NCBI RefSeq assembly: GCF_000186865.1
Contig: NW_008705577.1
Coordinates: 701,954-725,087 of the forward strand
Length of the DNA: 23,134 bases
From: Aureococcus anophagefferens
Lineage: Eukaryota > Sar > Pelagophyceae > Pelagomonadales > Pelagomonadaceae
Reading direction: 5' to 3'
Of this stretch, positions 6,506 through 14,823 are shown in pieces (position 1 is the first letter of the stretch; every line of letters begins with the position of its first letter). The position numbers and the translations under genes were made by a program. Below the pieces are notes generated by a model, which made no database searches, had not been told where the DNA came from, and saw only the letters and a program-made list of their open reading frames with translations.

Positions 6506-9436
6506 ATGGCGGCGCCGACGGCGCCCGCGCCGAGCGCCGCGGCGCCGTCGCCGCAGCTGCCCGCCTACCTGGCGCCGGTCGTCGACTTTGTGTGCGACGG
6601 CGACGCGCTCGCCGTCGTCGCGCGGGGCCTGTCGGCGACGGTGAACGTCGTCGCCGAGGTGCTGCGGCGCTGCGGCGGCGCCGACGGCCGCGGCGTCCTC
6701 GTGCTGAACATGAACGCGCGGGAACCCGCGCTCCGCGACGCGCTCCGGCGACTCGGCGGCGGCGGCGTCGCGGTCGCGGCGGCGTCGGAGACGTCGCGCG
6801 CGGCGCGCGCGGCGGTCTACGGCGGCGGCGGCGTCGTGCTCTGCGGGTGCCGCGTCGCCGTCGTGGACCTGCTCGACGGGACCATGGACGCCGCGCGGCT
6901 CGGGGGCGTGCTCATCGCGGACGCGCATCGCGCGACGGAGCGGTCGCTCGAGGCCTTCGTCGTCCGGGCCTTCCGCGAGCGCGAGCGGCCCGCGGAGTCT
7001 CCCCGCGCCTGGGTCCGCGGCATCACGGAGGAGCCCGAGCGGCTCGCGCGCGGCTTCGGGAACCTGTCCAAGGTCGTGAAAGAGCTGCAGGTCGACGGCC
7101 GCGTGGAACTCACATCTGAGATTAGTTGGACCAGACTCTTCGACCGTGCTTCGAGAACTCGACGAGAGCAATCGACTCGTCCCAAAATCAGCCGAATCGA
7201 CTTCGATGCGACCGAGCGAGAGGCATCTGACGTTCGGCCCCGCAGGTCGACGCCGTCGGCCTGTGGCCGCGCTTCGAGCACGGCCTCGCGAGCGCGCTCG
7301 AGCGCAACCCGCCGCGTGTCTTCGAGCTGCGGCGCGGGCTCGGCGGGCCCGCGGCGGCGTTCCAGCGGGCCGTCGTCGTCGCCGTCGACGCGTGCGTCCG
7401 CGAGCTCCGCGCCGCGCTCGCGGGCCGCGCGGACGGCGGCGCGGACGTCGCCGGGCGGCGGCAGTCGCTCGACGCCGTGCTCCGGGAGGCGGCGGCGTCG
7501 GCGTCCGCCTTCTTCGGGTGCCTCGACGACGCGCTGCGGAGCCTGCGGAGCCGCGACGAGGCGCTCGCGCCGGCGGCGCGCGCGCTCGCGGGCGACGCCG
7601 CGGCGCTCCGGCGGCTGCTCGAGCACGCGGAGCGCGGCGACGGCCTCGCGTGCCTCGAGCTCACCGAGGCGACGCTCCGCGCGGCGTCCGCGCGCGGCCG
7701 CGACGCCGCCGCCTGGGCGACGGGCGCCGCGGCGGACGCGCTTTTGAATTCTGCTCGGCGCCGCGCCTTCGAGGTCGCGCCCGCGCGGCGGGGGCAGCCC
7801 GCGCGGCTCCGCCGCGTCCTCGAGCCGAGCCCGCGCCTGGCGTTAGCCGTCGACGCCGTGCGCGACGGCGGCGGCGGCGGCACGTGCGTTTTGGTCGTCG
7901 CGGACGCGTCCGCGGCGGCGGCGGCGGCCGACGCGCTCGACCGGGGGCCCGAGCGCGCGGCCGAGGCGCGGTTCCTCAAGTACCTCGAGCGGTCCAACGC
8001 GCCCTTCCGCGACCGGCCGAAGACGACGCTCGAGCGGTCGCTCCTGATCGCCGAGGAGGCGAGCCTGCGCGCGGGCGGCGAGCCGCGGAAGCGGACGCGC
8101 GCGGCTTCGTGGCGGCGTTTGGTCGTGGCGACGCGCGCGGAGCTCCTCGACGGCTGCGACGCGCTGGGCGACTGGCGGCCGGACCGCGTCGTCCTCGCCG
8201 ACGCGCACCCGGACTGCGCGCGGGCGCTCGAGGCCTACGGCGCGCGGAGCCGCCGCGCCGTCGAGGTCTACGCGGTCGTCGTCGACGGAGCGGCCGACGA
8301 GGCGTCGCGGTCCGCCCAGGTCGACCGGGAGCGCGCCGCGTTCCTCAAGCTCGTCACCGAGAAGGAGCTCGTCGTCGTGCCGTCGGCGGCGGCGCGCGAG
8401 GCCGCGCGGCGGCGCGCGCGGCCGCCGCCGCTCCGGGGCGGCAAGCCGCCGTCGACGGCGGTGATCGCGGACGCGCGCGAGTTCCGCGCGCCGCTGCCGT
8501 CGGCGCTCCACGGCGCGGGGCTCGACCTCCGGCCGGCGACGATCACCGTGGGCGACTACGTGCTGTCGCCGGAGTTGGTGGTGGAGCGCAAGGCCGTGGG
8601 CGACCTCCACGGGTCGCTGCAGTCCGGGCGCCTCGTCGCGCAGGCCGAGGCCATGGGGCGCCACTACGCGACGCCGCTGCTCCTCGTCGAGACGACGAAG
8701 AGCCTGCGGGGCACGTCGGCGCACGTCCGCGACGACGACGACAAGGCCGTGAACCGCGCGGTCAGCGACGCGGGCGACGGCGACGACCTCTGCTCGACGC
8801 GGTGTGGAAATCAAATCTTCAACCCGACTTCAATGTGCGCGTAATCGAATGATTTGACACGAGCACGTCCGCCGCGCTTCGAGAACTCGCTGAGAGCAAT
8901 CGATTCGTCCAGAAATCAGCCGAATCGACTTCGATTTGACCGAGCTAGAGAATTCTGAAGTTTGGCCCCGACGTCCCAGCTCACTGGTTGATTTCCACAC
9001 AGGCTCGACGCGGGCCATCGAGGCGCGCGTCGCGGTGCTGGCCATGCACTTCCCGCGGCTGCGCTTCCTCTGGGCCGGCGACGACGCCGCGACGGCGGCG
9101 CTGTTTCTGGCGCTGAAGCGCGTCCGCGGCGACCCGGTCCTCGAGGACGCGCGGCGATGCGGCGCGCCGGACCTCGACGACGACGCGGCCGCGGGCGGGC
9201 GCAACCAGGCGGGGCTCGACGTGCTCATGAAGCTCCCGGGCGTCAACGCGTTCAACGTGCGCGCCGTCGTCGACGCCGTCGACAGCCTCGCGGACCTCGG
9301 CGACCTCGGCGTCGACGAGCTCCGGCCGCTCGTCGGGAAACACAACGCGCGGCTCCTCTTCGACTTCCTCCGGCGGCCCCTCGGCGACGCGGACGTTTCG
9401 CGGACGAAGCGCGCGGACCCGAGGCTCGACCGTTAG
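6506..9436 (+). CDS. ERCC4: DNA repair endonuclease XPF/ERCC4/Rad1
   Basis: Three exons (6506-7090, 7246-8791, 9003-9436) give 854 residues, near the family length of ~900. XPF, with ERCC1, makes the 5' incision in nucleotide excision repair and also acts on crosslinks and recombination intermediates. The N-terminal half is the degenerate SF2 helicase-like region (DGDALAVVARGLSATVNVVA; GGVLIADAHRATERSLEAFV; VGLWPRFEH rebuilt across intron 1, matching LYLWPRF of the human protein). The nuclease core is intact: GDYVLSPELVVERKAVGDL at about residues 631-649, with D632 and the E642-R643-K644 of the ERKxxxD motif. A C-terminal helix-hairpin-helix (LMKLPGVNAFNVRAVV) lies in exon 3. Both introns are introners. 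The stop overlaps that of the convergent channel gene. Confidence 0.93.
7091..7245 (+). mobile_element. Introner 2 (degenerate, related to family B), GT-AG, phase 0
   Basis: 155-bp low-GC intron in the helicase-like part of XPF. Flanks GTCGACGG (7091-7098) and GTCGACGC (7246-7253) are a near-perfect 8-bp duplication. The intron starts at the GT of the left copy and ends at CGCAG before the right copy, joining Gln to Val with no change to the domain. The internal core 7148-7196 matches the other introners. The ends no longer pair well (about 6 of the first 8 bases), so this looks like an older or shortened copy. Confidence 0.75.
8792..9002 (+). mobile_element. Introner 3 (family B), GC-AG, between nuclease and HhH domains of XPF
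   Basis: Element 8800-9002 (203 bp), flanked by a perfect 8-bp duplication GCTCGACG (8792-8799 and 9003-9010). Terminal repeats: CGGTGTGGAAATCAA at the left, TTGATTTCCACACAG at the right (14 of 15 complementary). Using the GC at 8792 as donor restores the frame (DLCSTRAIEARVAVLAMHF). The nearby GT at 8802 would shift the frame and retain the duplication. Intron length is 211 bp, identical to introner 5. Confidence 0.9.
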
Positions 9437-11547
9437 GCCGGGCGCCAGTCGCCGTCTTCGTCGAAGTGGGACGGGTGGAACTCCGCGGGGGTCCCGGACG
9501 ACGTCGCGCGCGCGTCCGGCGGCGGCGAGCTCGGCGCCGCCGCGGCGGCGTCGGGCTCGTCGTCGTCGGGCTCGTCGCGGGGGCTCCATCGCTCGTCGGG
9601 CTCGCCGCGGGGGCTCCATCGCTCGCCGGGCTCGTCGTCGTCGCTCATCCGCACGACGACGGCCTCGGCGGCGCCCGGCGGCGGCGCCTTGGGCGCGCGG
9701 CGCAATGCCGCCTTCTGGGACCGTGTCGCCGTGAGGAACGCGTGCGATAAGACGGGCTCGAAGAGCATGCGCCGGACGTGGCCGAGGACGCGGTGGTCGT
9801 GGAGGGCCGCGTCGCTCGTCGCCTCGTTGTCCGCGTCCTCGGCGGCGAGCTGGTCGGACCAGTAGACCCAGTCGCCCTCCTCGAGGAACGCGCCCCGGGG
9901 CCCGTTGATGCGGTTCTCCCGGATGTAGGTCGTGACCTCGTGGCGCACGTGCGCGCGGCCCTCGGGCCCGGACGCCCAGGCGTCGAGCGCGGCGGCCTGC
10001 GCCGCGTCGACGGCGCCCGCGAGCGTGGCCGCGGCCGCCGGTGCCGGCGCGCGCGCGGCGAGCGCCGATAATGCCTCGATGAGCGTCCGCCCGTGGCCCT
10101 CGCTGGCCCGGCACTTGCGCGCGGCGCGGTACGCGACGACGGCGAGGACGAGGGCGCCGAAGCCCGCGAGGATCGCCCGGTAGTAGACCAAGCCGATCGC
10201 GTCGTCCTCCGCGAAGTTCTCGCCGTCGTATTCGCACTCGTTGTAGAAGAAGCCGTCGACGATGGCGCGGACCTCGCCCTCGGTGCGCAGCGCCATGAGG
10301 TGGTAGGAGAGCGCCTCCGGGATGCCCGCGAGGTAGACCGTGTCGCCGACACCGACGGCCATGTCCTCGTAGCCCTCCGAGAGGTCCTGGGCCGCGTCGT
10401 GGAAGAGCCCCCGGAACCCGTCCGACTGGGGCCGCGGGCAGTGGACGCCCTCGGCGTAGTAGCGCACGAGCGTCCCCGCGTCGGTGATGGCGTCGCAGTC
10501 GCCGCGCTTGAGCGCCTCGACCATGGCCGCGTGGCCGCCGTCGTACGCGACGATGTCCACGTCCGCGTCCGCGTAGCGCTCGCGGAGCCACCCGAGGTAG
10601 GCCGTGTCGTCCTTCGCGCAGAGCTTCTGGCCGCCCTGCCTCGCGCAGCCCTGGACCGACGTGTAGGCGTACTGCGGCTCCGAGGACACGAGCAGCGCCG
10701 TGAGCTGCGCCGTGTAGAGCGCGACGGTCACCAACGTAAAAAACGTGAAGCCCGCGCTCAGCACGCGGCCCTCGCCCGTCTTCGGCGAGTGGCTCCCGGC
10801 CTGCGTGAACGTCGACCAGGAGAGCCACGCCGAGTGGATGTAGTTCTTCCGCAGCCCGCGCCACGAGAGGCCCGGCGCCTCCTCGAAGTCCGAGCCGCGC
10901 GCCGCGGACGGCGCCTCGAGGAACCAGAACGTCGCCGGCGCCGCGACGAAGAGCACGACGAGGATCGCCGCCCAGAGGTCCGCCTTGAACGGCGCGAAGG
11001 CGAGGGCGTTCGCGTCGAGCTTCTTCGCGGGCGGCCGCCACTCGACGGCCAGGCCGACGCCGACGCTGCCCATGAACGGCGTCGTCATGCGGCTCTTCGC
11101 TAAACGGCCCGGCGTCACGAAGAAGGCCCCGAGGTACGCGTCGCTTTCGCCGCCCTCGACGTCGGCCTGGGCCGTGCCGTAGTCCGGCGTGCCCGGCACG
11201 TGGCCCGTCGCGAGGCGCAGGTCGTAGGTGAAGTTTGCGCGCGACGCCGCGAGCTGAAGGATCTCGAGGCAGATGCCGCCCCAAGTTTTCGGCGGCGCCG
11301 CGACGCCGCGGTCGTCGAAGTCGACGATGACGAAGGGCACCTCGGGCACGACGGTGATCGACAGGTGGCGCCCGAGCGCGTCGCCCCGGACCGCCGCGCC
11401 GAGGACGGTCTCGCGCGACGCCGCGCACCGCGCGCAGCCCTCCGCCATGGCCCGCTCTTCCTCCGTGAGGCTCGCGTTGCGCTCGAAGACGTAGCGGCTC
11501 GCGTTGCGCTCGGCCGCCGCGACGGCGGCGAGGACCCAGAGCCGCAT
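9433..11547 (-). CDS. Ionotropic glutamate receptor-like ion channel (GLR)
   Basis: 704 residues from the ATG at 11547, chosen because it starts a signal peptide (MRLWVLAAVAAAERNAS), to TAA at 9435-9433. Order: ligand-binding lobe S1 (about 60-180); M1 about 188-210 (LWAAILVVLFVAAPATFWFL); re-entrant pore about 238-256 (SAWLSWSTFTQAGSHS); M3 about 262-288 with YTAQLTALL, matching the SYTANLAAF gate motif of glutamate receptors; lobe S2 (about 290-448); M4 about 450-473; then a ~230-residue cytoplasmic tail. It is a cation-channel architecture gated by a small ligand. No amino-terminal LIVBP domain is present, as in minimal or prokaryotic-type receptors. The tail contains a 30-bp DNA repeat. 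Intronless. The ligand cannot be told. Confidence 0.85.
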   Translation of the reverse strand: MRLWVLAAVAAAERNASRYVFERNASLTEEERAMAEGCARCAASRETVLGAAVRGDALGRHLSITVVPEVPFVIVDFDDRGVAAPPKTWGGICLEILQLAASRANFTYDLRLATGHVPGTPDYGTAQADVEGGESDAYLGAFFVTPGRLAKSRMTTPFMGSVGVGLAVEWRPPAKKLDANALAFAPFKADLWAAILVVLFVAAPATFWFLEAPSAARGSDFEEAPGLSWRGLRKNYIHSAWLSWSTFTQAGSHSPKTGEGRVLSAGFTFFTLVTVALYTAQLTALLVSSEPQYAYTSVQGCARQGGQKLCAKDDTAYLGWLRERYADADVDIVAYDGGHAAMVEALKRGDCDAITDAGTLVRYYAEGVHCPRPQSDGFRGLFHDAAQDLSEGYEDMAVGVGDTVYLAGIPEALSYHLMALRTEGEVRAIVDGFFYNECEYDGENFAEDDAIGLVYYRAILAGFGALVLAVVAYRAARKCRASEGHGRTLIEALSALAARAPAPAAAATLAGAVDAAQAAALDAWASGPEGRAHVRHEVTTYIRENRINGPRGAFLEEGDWVYWSDQLAAEDADNEATSDAALHDHRVLGHVRRMLFEPVLSHAFLTATRSQKAALRRAPKAPPPGAAEAVVVRMSDDDEPGERWSPRGEPDERWSPRDEPDDDEPDAAAAAPSSPPPDARATSSGTPAEFHPSHFDEDGDWRPA
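9571..9630. repeat. 30-bp tandem repeat in the channel C-terminal tail
   Basis: Two 30-bp copies (9571-9600, 9601-9630) differ at two positions. On the minus strand they encode two copies of ERWSPR(G/D)EPD, an acidic and basic SP-containing peptide within a disordered tail. The period is ten codons, so expansion keeps the frame. Confidence 0.8.
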
Positions 11548-11806
11548 GGGCAGCCCCCCCCCGCGGCGCTCGTCGGGCAGCCTCGATGCACGGAGGCAGC
11601 CGCGCGGCGACGAATGTACTGGGATGGACGCTGCCGTTCCAGCTGCCGAGGCCGGCGACGGGAGCGGCGCGCCCCGGTCGGGAAGAAACACCGGTCCAGC
11701 TCGCAGTCAACAATGCAGAGCCGCACTTCCAGCTTTGTGTGCTTCAGGACGAGCTGCTCCACAGGATCTTGACGGCACGCGCAAAGCTACACCTCAACAA
11801 ACGAAC
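11548..11806. promoter_or_regulatory. Divergent promoter between channel and Mpv17 genes
   Basis: 259 bp between the GLR start (-) and the Mpv17 start (+). The right-hand ~110 bp are less G/C-rich (CAGTCAACAATGCAGAG, ACCTCAACAAACGAAC before the ATG), as expected of a 5' leader. No TATA box or RNA gene is seen. Confidence 0.35.
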
Positions 11807-12533
11807 ATGGCTATGCTCTGGGCCAAGTACAACCAGGCCCTCGCGGCCCAGCCGCTCGCGCGCGCCGGCGCCGGACCGGAAAAAAAACAACACACAAAAC
11901 CGCCGCCCGCACCGCAGGCGGTCAAGGCCTTCACGTCGCTGACCGGCTTCACGCTCGGCGACGTCCTCGCGCAGAAGGGCGTCGAGGGCAAGGAGGAGCG
12001 CGGCGCCGGCGCCTGGGGCGGGGAATGACAACGCGCGAACCGCCGACCTTCGCAGGCTCGACGTCGCGCGGACCGCGCGCATGGCGACGTTCGGGCTGCT
12101 GTGGCACGGGCCGAGCGGCCACTACTTCTACGGCTTCCTCGACCGCATGCTGCCCGGCACGTCCATGCAGACCGTGTTCCAGAAGGTGGGCATCGACCAG
12201 ATCGCCTGGAACCCCATCTTCGGCGTCGTCTTCTTCACGTCGTTGGGACTCATGGAGGGCAAGTCGACGGACCAGATCCAGGACAAGATCAAGGCGGACC
12301 TGCCCACGGCCGTGACGGGGTCCTGGGCCTACTGGGTCCCGGCCCACTTCGTCAACTTCCGCTTCATCCCCGGCGAGCAGCGCCTCCTCTACATCAACGG
12401 CGCGCGCCCGCGCCGCCGCTCTTTTTCGCGCGCGCCGCGCCGCGCGACGCGCCCCGCCGCAGGCATGCAGATCATGTACAACATCTTCCTCTCGTTCCTC
12501 GGCAACAAGGACGCGCCCAAGGACGCCAAGTAG
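11807..12533 (+). CDS. Mpv17/PMP22 family membrane protein, four exons with GC-AG mini-introns
   Basis: The spliced model (exons 11807-11857, 11918-11997, 12056-12399, 12463-12533) gives 181 residues, the normal Mpv17 length. Mpv17-type proteins sit in the mitochondrial inner or peroxisomal membrane and affect channel activity and nucleotide or metabolite balance. Family pattern: W-Y-L-P at the start (MLWAKYNQALAAQPL), KAFTSLTGFTLGDVLAQ, DVARTARMATFGLLWHGPSGHYFYGFLD, DQIAWNP, WAYWVPAHFVNFRFIP, and the final YNIFLSFL (for WNxYLS). Each exon end was set by family continuity and frame: PL/AVKAF, E-E-L-DVAR, YIN-G-MQ. All three introns need a GC donor. ATG at 11807; a second in-frame ATG follows two codons later. 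Confidence 0.85.
11858..11917 (+). other. Mini-intron 1 of the Mpv17 gene (60 bp, GC-AG)
   Basis: Starts GCGCGCGCCGGCGCCGG, holds an A-rich tract (eight A in a row, then CAACACACAAAA), and ends CACCGCAG. It is phase 0 and divisible by three without a stop, so it can be read through; removal is inferred because the family has PL directly before the AVKAFTS segment. Confidence 0.6.
11998..12055 (+). other. Mini-intron 2 of the Mpv17 gene (58 bp, GC-AG)
   Basis: Starts GCGCGGCGCCGGCGCC and ends CCTTCGCAG. It contains an in-frame TGA (12026-12028), and the frame changes across it, so removal is obligatory. TGACAAC inside could serve as a branch site. No GT donor gives the right frame. Confidence 0.75.
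12400..12462 (+). other. Mini-intron 3 of the Mpv17 gene (63 bp, GC-AG)
   Basis: Starts GCGCGCGCCCGCGCC, has a short T-run (CTCTTTTTC), and ends CCGCCGCAG. It is divisible by three with no stop. Retention would insert an Arg-rich stretch between YIN and MQIMYN, where the family is continuous. Confidence 0.6.
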
Positions 12534-12574
12534 GACCCCCGCCCCTAAAAAGCAAGCCTCCCGTGGGGGGGGGC

Positions 12575-13519
12575 TCACGCGGACGCCGCCTTCTGGTGGT
12601 CCGGGAGCGCGGCGTCGACGGCGGCCTGGACGTCGGCCATGAGCTCGTCGGCGCTCCGGTCCCGGGTCTTCACGCGGGGGAGGACCTTCAGCTCGACGCC
12701 CTTGGGCACGGCGAGCGGCATGAGCGCGGACGGCGGGTGCCACTTGTGGAGGTCGCAGAGCGCGATGGGCACGATGTCGACGCCGGCGTCGATGGCCATC
12801 TTGAAGGGCCCGCGCTTGAACTTCTTGAGCGTGCCGTCGTCGGATCGCGTGCCCTCGGCGAACGCGACGAGCGAGTTGCCGTCTTTTAGGGACGCGACGG
12901 CCGCCTTGTACGACTCGAGCTGGGACCGGCGGTCCGCGCGCCGCAGGGCGATGTGGCCCGCGAAGCCCATGGCCCAGCCGATGAAGGGGATGCGCAGGAT
13001 CTCGATCTTCGAGATGTACTTGAAGGGCCGCGGCAGGAACGCGGACAGAGTGAGGATGTCGAGGTACGAGCAGTGGTTCGGCACGTAGAGCACGGCCTCG
13101 TCCCGGTCCGGGAGGTGCTCGGCGCCGACGACGGCGGGCCGGTAGCCGCAGGTGAGCATGGACACGCGGCTCCAGAAGCCGACCATCCAGTCCATCGCGC
13201 GCCGACGCTTCCAGTCGCTCACCCTGGAGATCGCCGCGCAGGTGAGCACGAGCGGGTACATGGCGATGACCCAGCAGCTCATGCTCAACCCGAAGATCGC
13301 GCCCACGGGGTTCATGGCCTTGCTGCCGAGCTTGAGCGCGAAACGACCGGGCTGGGGCGCGCCGGGCACCGGCGCCGGCGACGCGACGGCGCCGGCGAAG
13401 CGCCGCGACGCGGCGGTGCGCGGTCGCGCGACGCCGCGCCGTGGAATTTGGAGAGCGTGGATCGCCGCGGGGAGCGCGAGCGCGAGCGCGCAGAGAGGAG
13501 CGCGCAGAGAGGGCGCCAT
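12575..13519 (-). CDS. 1-acyl-sn-glycerol-3-phosphate acyltransferase (PlsC/LPAAT family), probably plastid-targeted
   Basis: 314 residues, ATG at 13519, TGA at 12577-12575. LPAAT acylates lysophosphatidic acid to phosphatidic acid in glycerolipid synthesis. Catalytic block NHCSYLD (residues 148-154, NHxxxxD with H149 and D154); substrate block FAEGTRSDDG (220-229, EGTR); PFKMAIDAGVDIVPIAL (238-254) is the proline-containing block IV. Membrane helix about 73-97. The first ~20 residues are a hydrophobic signal-like segment ending AAIHA, followed by Arg/Ala/Ser-rich sequence (LQIPRRGVARPRTAASRR). This resembles the bipartite leader that takes heterokont proteins into complex plastids, although the residue after the predicted cut is Leu rather than the usual Phe. 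Convergent with Mpv17 (41-bp gap) and downstream of the 13701-14654 gene on the same strand. Confidence 0.88.
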   Translation of the reverse strand: MAPSLRAPLCALALALPAAIHALQIPRRGVARPRTAASRRFAGAVASPAPVPGAPQPGRFALKLGSKAMNPVGAIFGLSMSCWVIAMYPLVLTCAAISRVSDWKRRRAMDWMVGFWSRVSMLTCGYRPAVVGAEHLPDRDEAVLYVPNHCSYLDILTLSAFLPRPFKYISKIEILRIPFIGWAMGFAGHIALRRADRRSQLESYKAAVASLKDGNSLVAFAEGTRSDDGTLKKFKRGPFKMAIDAGVDIVPIALCDLHKWHPPSALMPLAVPKGVELKVLPRVKTRDRSADELMADVQAAVDAALPDHQKAASA

Positions 13520-13700
13520 CGCGTGCGATGTTGAGCCAGAGCACCACGATCTGCGGTAACTTGACAATGTTGAAGTCATTGAAGCCAGGTTGACGCAAAG
13601 CAGCCCGCAGAGATCGGCAGTCGCGGACACCCAGGGGTCGCCGCCACCGACCGCGCCGGCGTTCGAAACGGCCGACTGGCACCGGAAGCGCGCTTCGCGC
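13520..13700. promoter_or_regulatory. Spacer between two minus-strand genes; includes a 12-bp palindrome
   Basis: 181 bp carry the 3' end of the 13701 gene and the promoter of the acyltransferase. GAAGCGCGCTTC (13685-13696) is a perfect palindrome just past the minus-strand stop and could fold in the 3' UTR. 13540-13600 is A/T-richer (ACTTGACAATGTTGAAGTCATTGAAG), a plausible promoter or 5' leader. Confidence 0.35.
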
Positions 13701-14654
13701 TTAGGCCCACGCGTGGGACACGCCGACGGTCGTCGCGCCGACGCAGTCCTCGAGCGCCTTGCCCGGGCCGAACTTGCGGCCCGGCGGGCCGAAGGCGAAG
13801 GACGTGAAGCAGCCCGCCTCGCCGACGTCGGCCTCGACGAGGGCCTTGAGCGCCTCGAAGGTCGCGTTGCGCGGCAGCGTGTACATGAGCATCTCGTAGC
13901 CGTCGCGCCAGAGCATGACGCGGACGTGCGTCGGCAGGAGGTAGATGGCGTCCTTGGACGTCGACGGCGCCGCGCCGGGCTGGACCTCGCCGAGGCCCGC
14001 CGACGCCTGGAACTTGGCGATCGCGGCGGACGCGCGCTTCACCTTGAGCTCGTCGAAGAGCTCCTCGGGCGCGGACAAGTCCGGGCCGTAGAGCTTCCAC
14101 ATGTCCGGGTCGAGGAAGTCGGCGTAGCGCTGGTAGACGCACCACTTGAGGTCCGCCTCGCTCCAGGCCTCGCCGAAGTACTCGGACGCCCACGCGTAGC
14201 TTCGCACGTGGCCGGGTTTCGACGCGTCCGCGCCGTAGCGGTCCGCGAGCGCCGCCGCGGGCAGCCGCTGGAGCGCCGCGAAGTTCGCGGCGACCTGCTC
14301 GAAGAGGCGCCGCTTCACGTGCTCCAGGGGCCTGCGGCGAGCGGCCGCGTCGCGCGGCGGAAAACGCCGGAAACTCGCGCGCGCGCGTCGAAAAAAATTC
14401 GCGCGGGACGCGGGTTTATGCTCGAGCTCGTTGCAGGGAATGGGAATCGTCACCTGGCCCTCGCGCTGCGGCGACCGGAACTCGGCGAGGGCGCGCATGA
14501 AGTTGTCCATGATGTAGACCTCCTGCACTTCGACGGGCTCGGGGATCGACTCGAGGTCGGAGAACGCGCCGCCGGAAAGCACGGAAAAGTGGTCCGCGTC
14601 GGCCCACCCGATGCGCGGCAGGCTCGACCAGAGTGTCGGTTCCGGCGCGCCCAT
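13701..14654 (-). CDS. Unknown protein, two exons, possible ubiquitin-like C-terminal fold
   Basis: Exons 14654-14410 and 14331-13701 give 291 residues; ATG at 14654, TAA at 13703-13701. No family recognised. The N-terminal part has IGWADADHFSVLSGGAFSDL and a run ending in FRSPQREGQVTIPIPCNE; the middle is helical and aromatic-rich (SYAWASEYFGEAWSEADLKW). The last ~75 residues (HVRVMLWRDGYEMLMYTLP, then NATFEALKALVEADVG) have the strand-strand-helix rhythm of a ubiquitin-like or beta-grasp domain; that is inference only. The frame stays open upstream to 14789, but the ATG at 14654 begins the better composition. Confidence 0.6.
   Translation of the reverse strand: MGAPEPTLWSSLPRIGWADADHFSVLSGGAFSDLESIPEPVEVQEVYIMDNFMRALAEFRSPQREGQVTIPIPCNELEHKPASRANFFRRARASFRRFPPRDAAARRRPLEHVKRRLFEQVAANFAALQRLPAAALADRYGADASKPGHVRSYAWASEYFGEAWSEADLKWCVYQRYADFLDPDMWKLYGPDLSAPEELFDELKVKRASAAIAKFQASAGLGEVQPGAAPSTSKDAIYLLPTHVRVMLWRDGYEMLMYTLPRNATFEALKALVEADVGEAGCFTSFAFGPPGRKFGPGKALEDCVGATTVGVSHAWA
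14332..14409 (-). other. 78-bp GT-AG intron in the 13701-14654 gene
   Basis: On the minus strand it begins GTCCCGCGCGAATTTTTTT and ends CGCTCGCCGCAG, phase 2. Removing it joins KPA to PLEHVKRR and deletes an Arg/Phe-rich stretch. T-runs and a G/C-rich background resemble an ordinary intron. No target-site duplication or terminal inverted repeat is seen, unlike the introners. Confidence 0.6.
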
Positions 14655-14823
14655 TTTTGCGTGCCTCTCGTCGTCAGACGCTGTGCGCCGACGATGATGA
14701 GGTTGACGGAGTCGTCGCTGCTCCAAAACGCGATGGAGCTTGTGGCAAATCGATAAGCGCAGCGCTGCCGCAGCGCGTGAAGCACTCAAACCACGTCCGA
14801 TGAAGCGCCTTGCAACGCACTAG
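14655..14823. promoter_or_regulatory. Divergent promoter, 169 bp
   Basis: Lies between the starts at 14654 (-) and 14824 (+). GC is lower than in the genes. GCGCAGCGCTGCCGCAGCGC near 14757-14776 is an imperfect palindrome. No TATA box is seen. Confidence 0.3.

Noticed and set aside
8802..8803. GT donor near the left end of introner 3
   Set aside because: It would retain the 8-bp duplication and shift the frame before the helix-hairpin-helix domain.
7146..8852. 568-codon plus-strand frame over XPF exon 2
   Set aside because: Arg/Pro-rich shadow; the nuclease motifs GDY and ERKxxxD lie in a different frame that also joins the flanking exons.
8981..11713. 910-codon minus-strand open frame overlapping XPF and the channel gene
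   Set aside because: Arg/Ala/Gly-rich composition typical of a shadow frame in G/C-rich DNA; the channel protein with clear membrane and pore motifs lies in another frame of the same strand.
13706..13717. Perfect 12-bp palindrome CCCACGCGTGGG
   Set aside because: Lies within the C-terminal codons (SHAWA) of the 13701 gene; in G/C-rich coding DNA a single palindrome of this size is weak evidence of a site.
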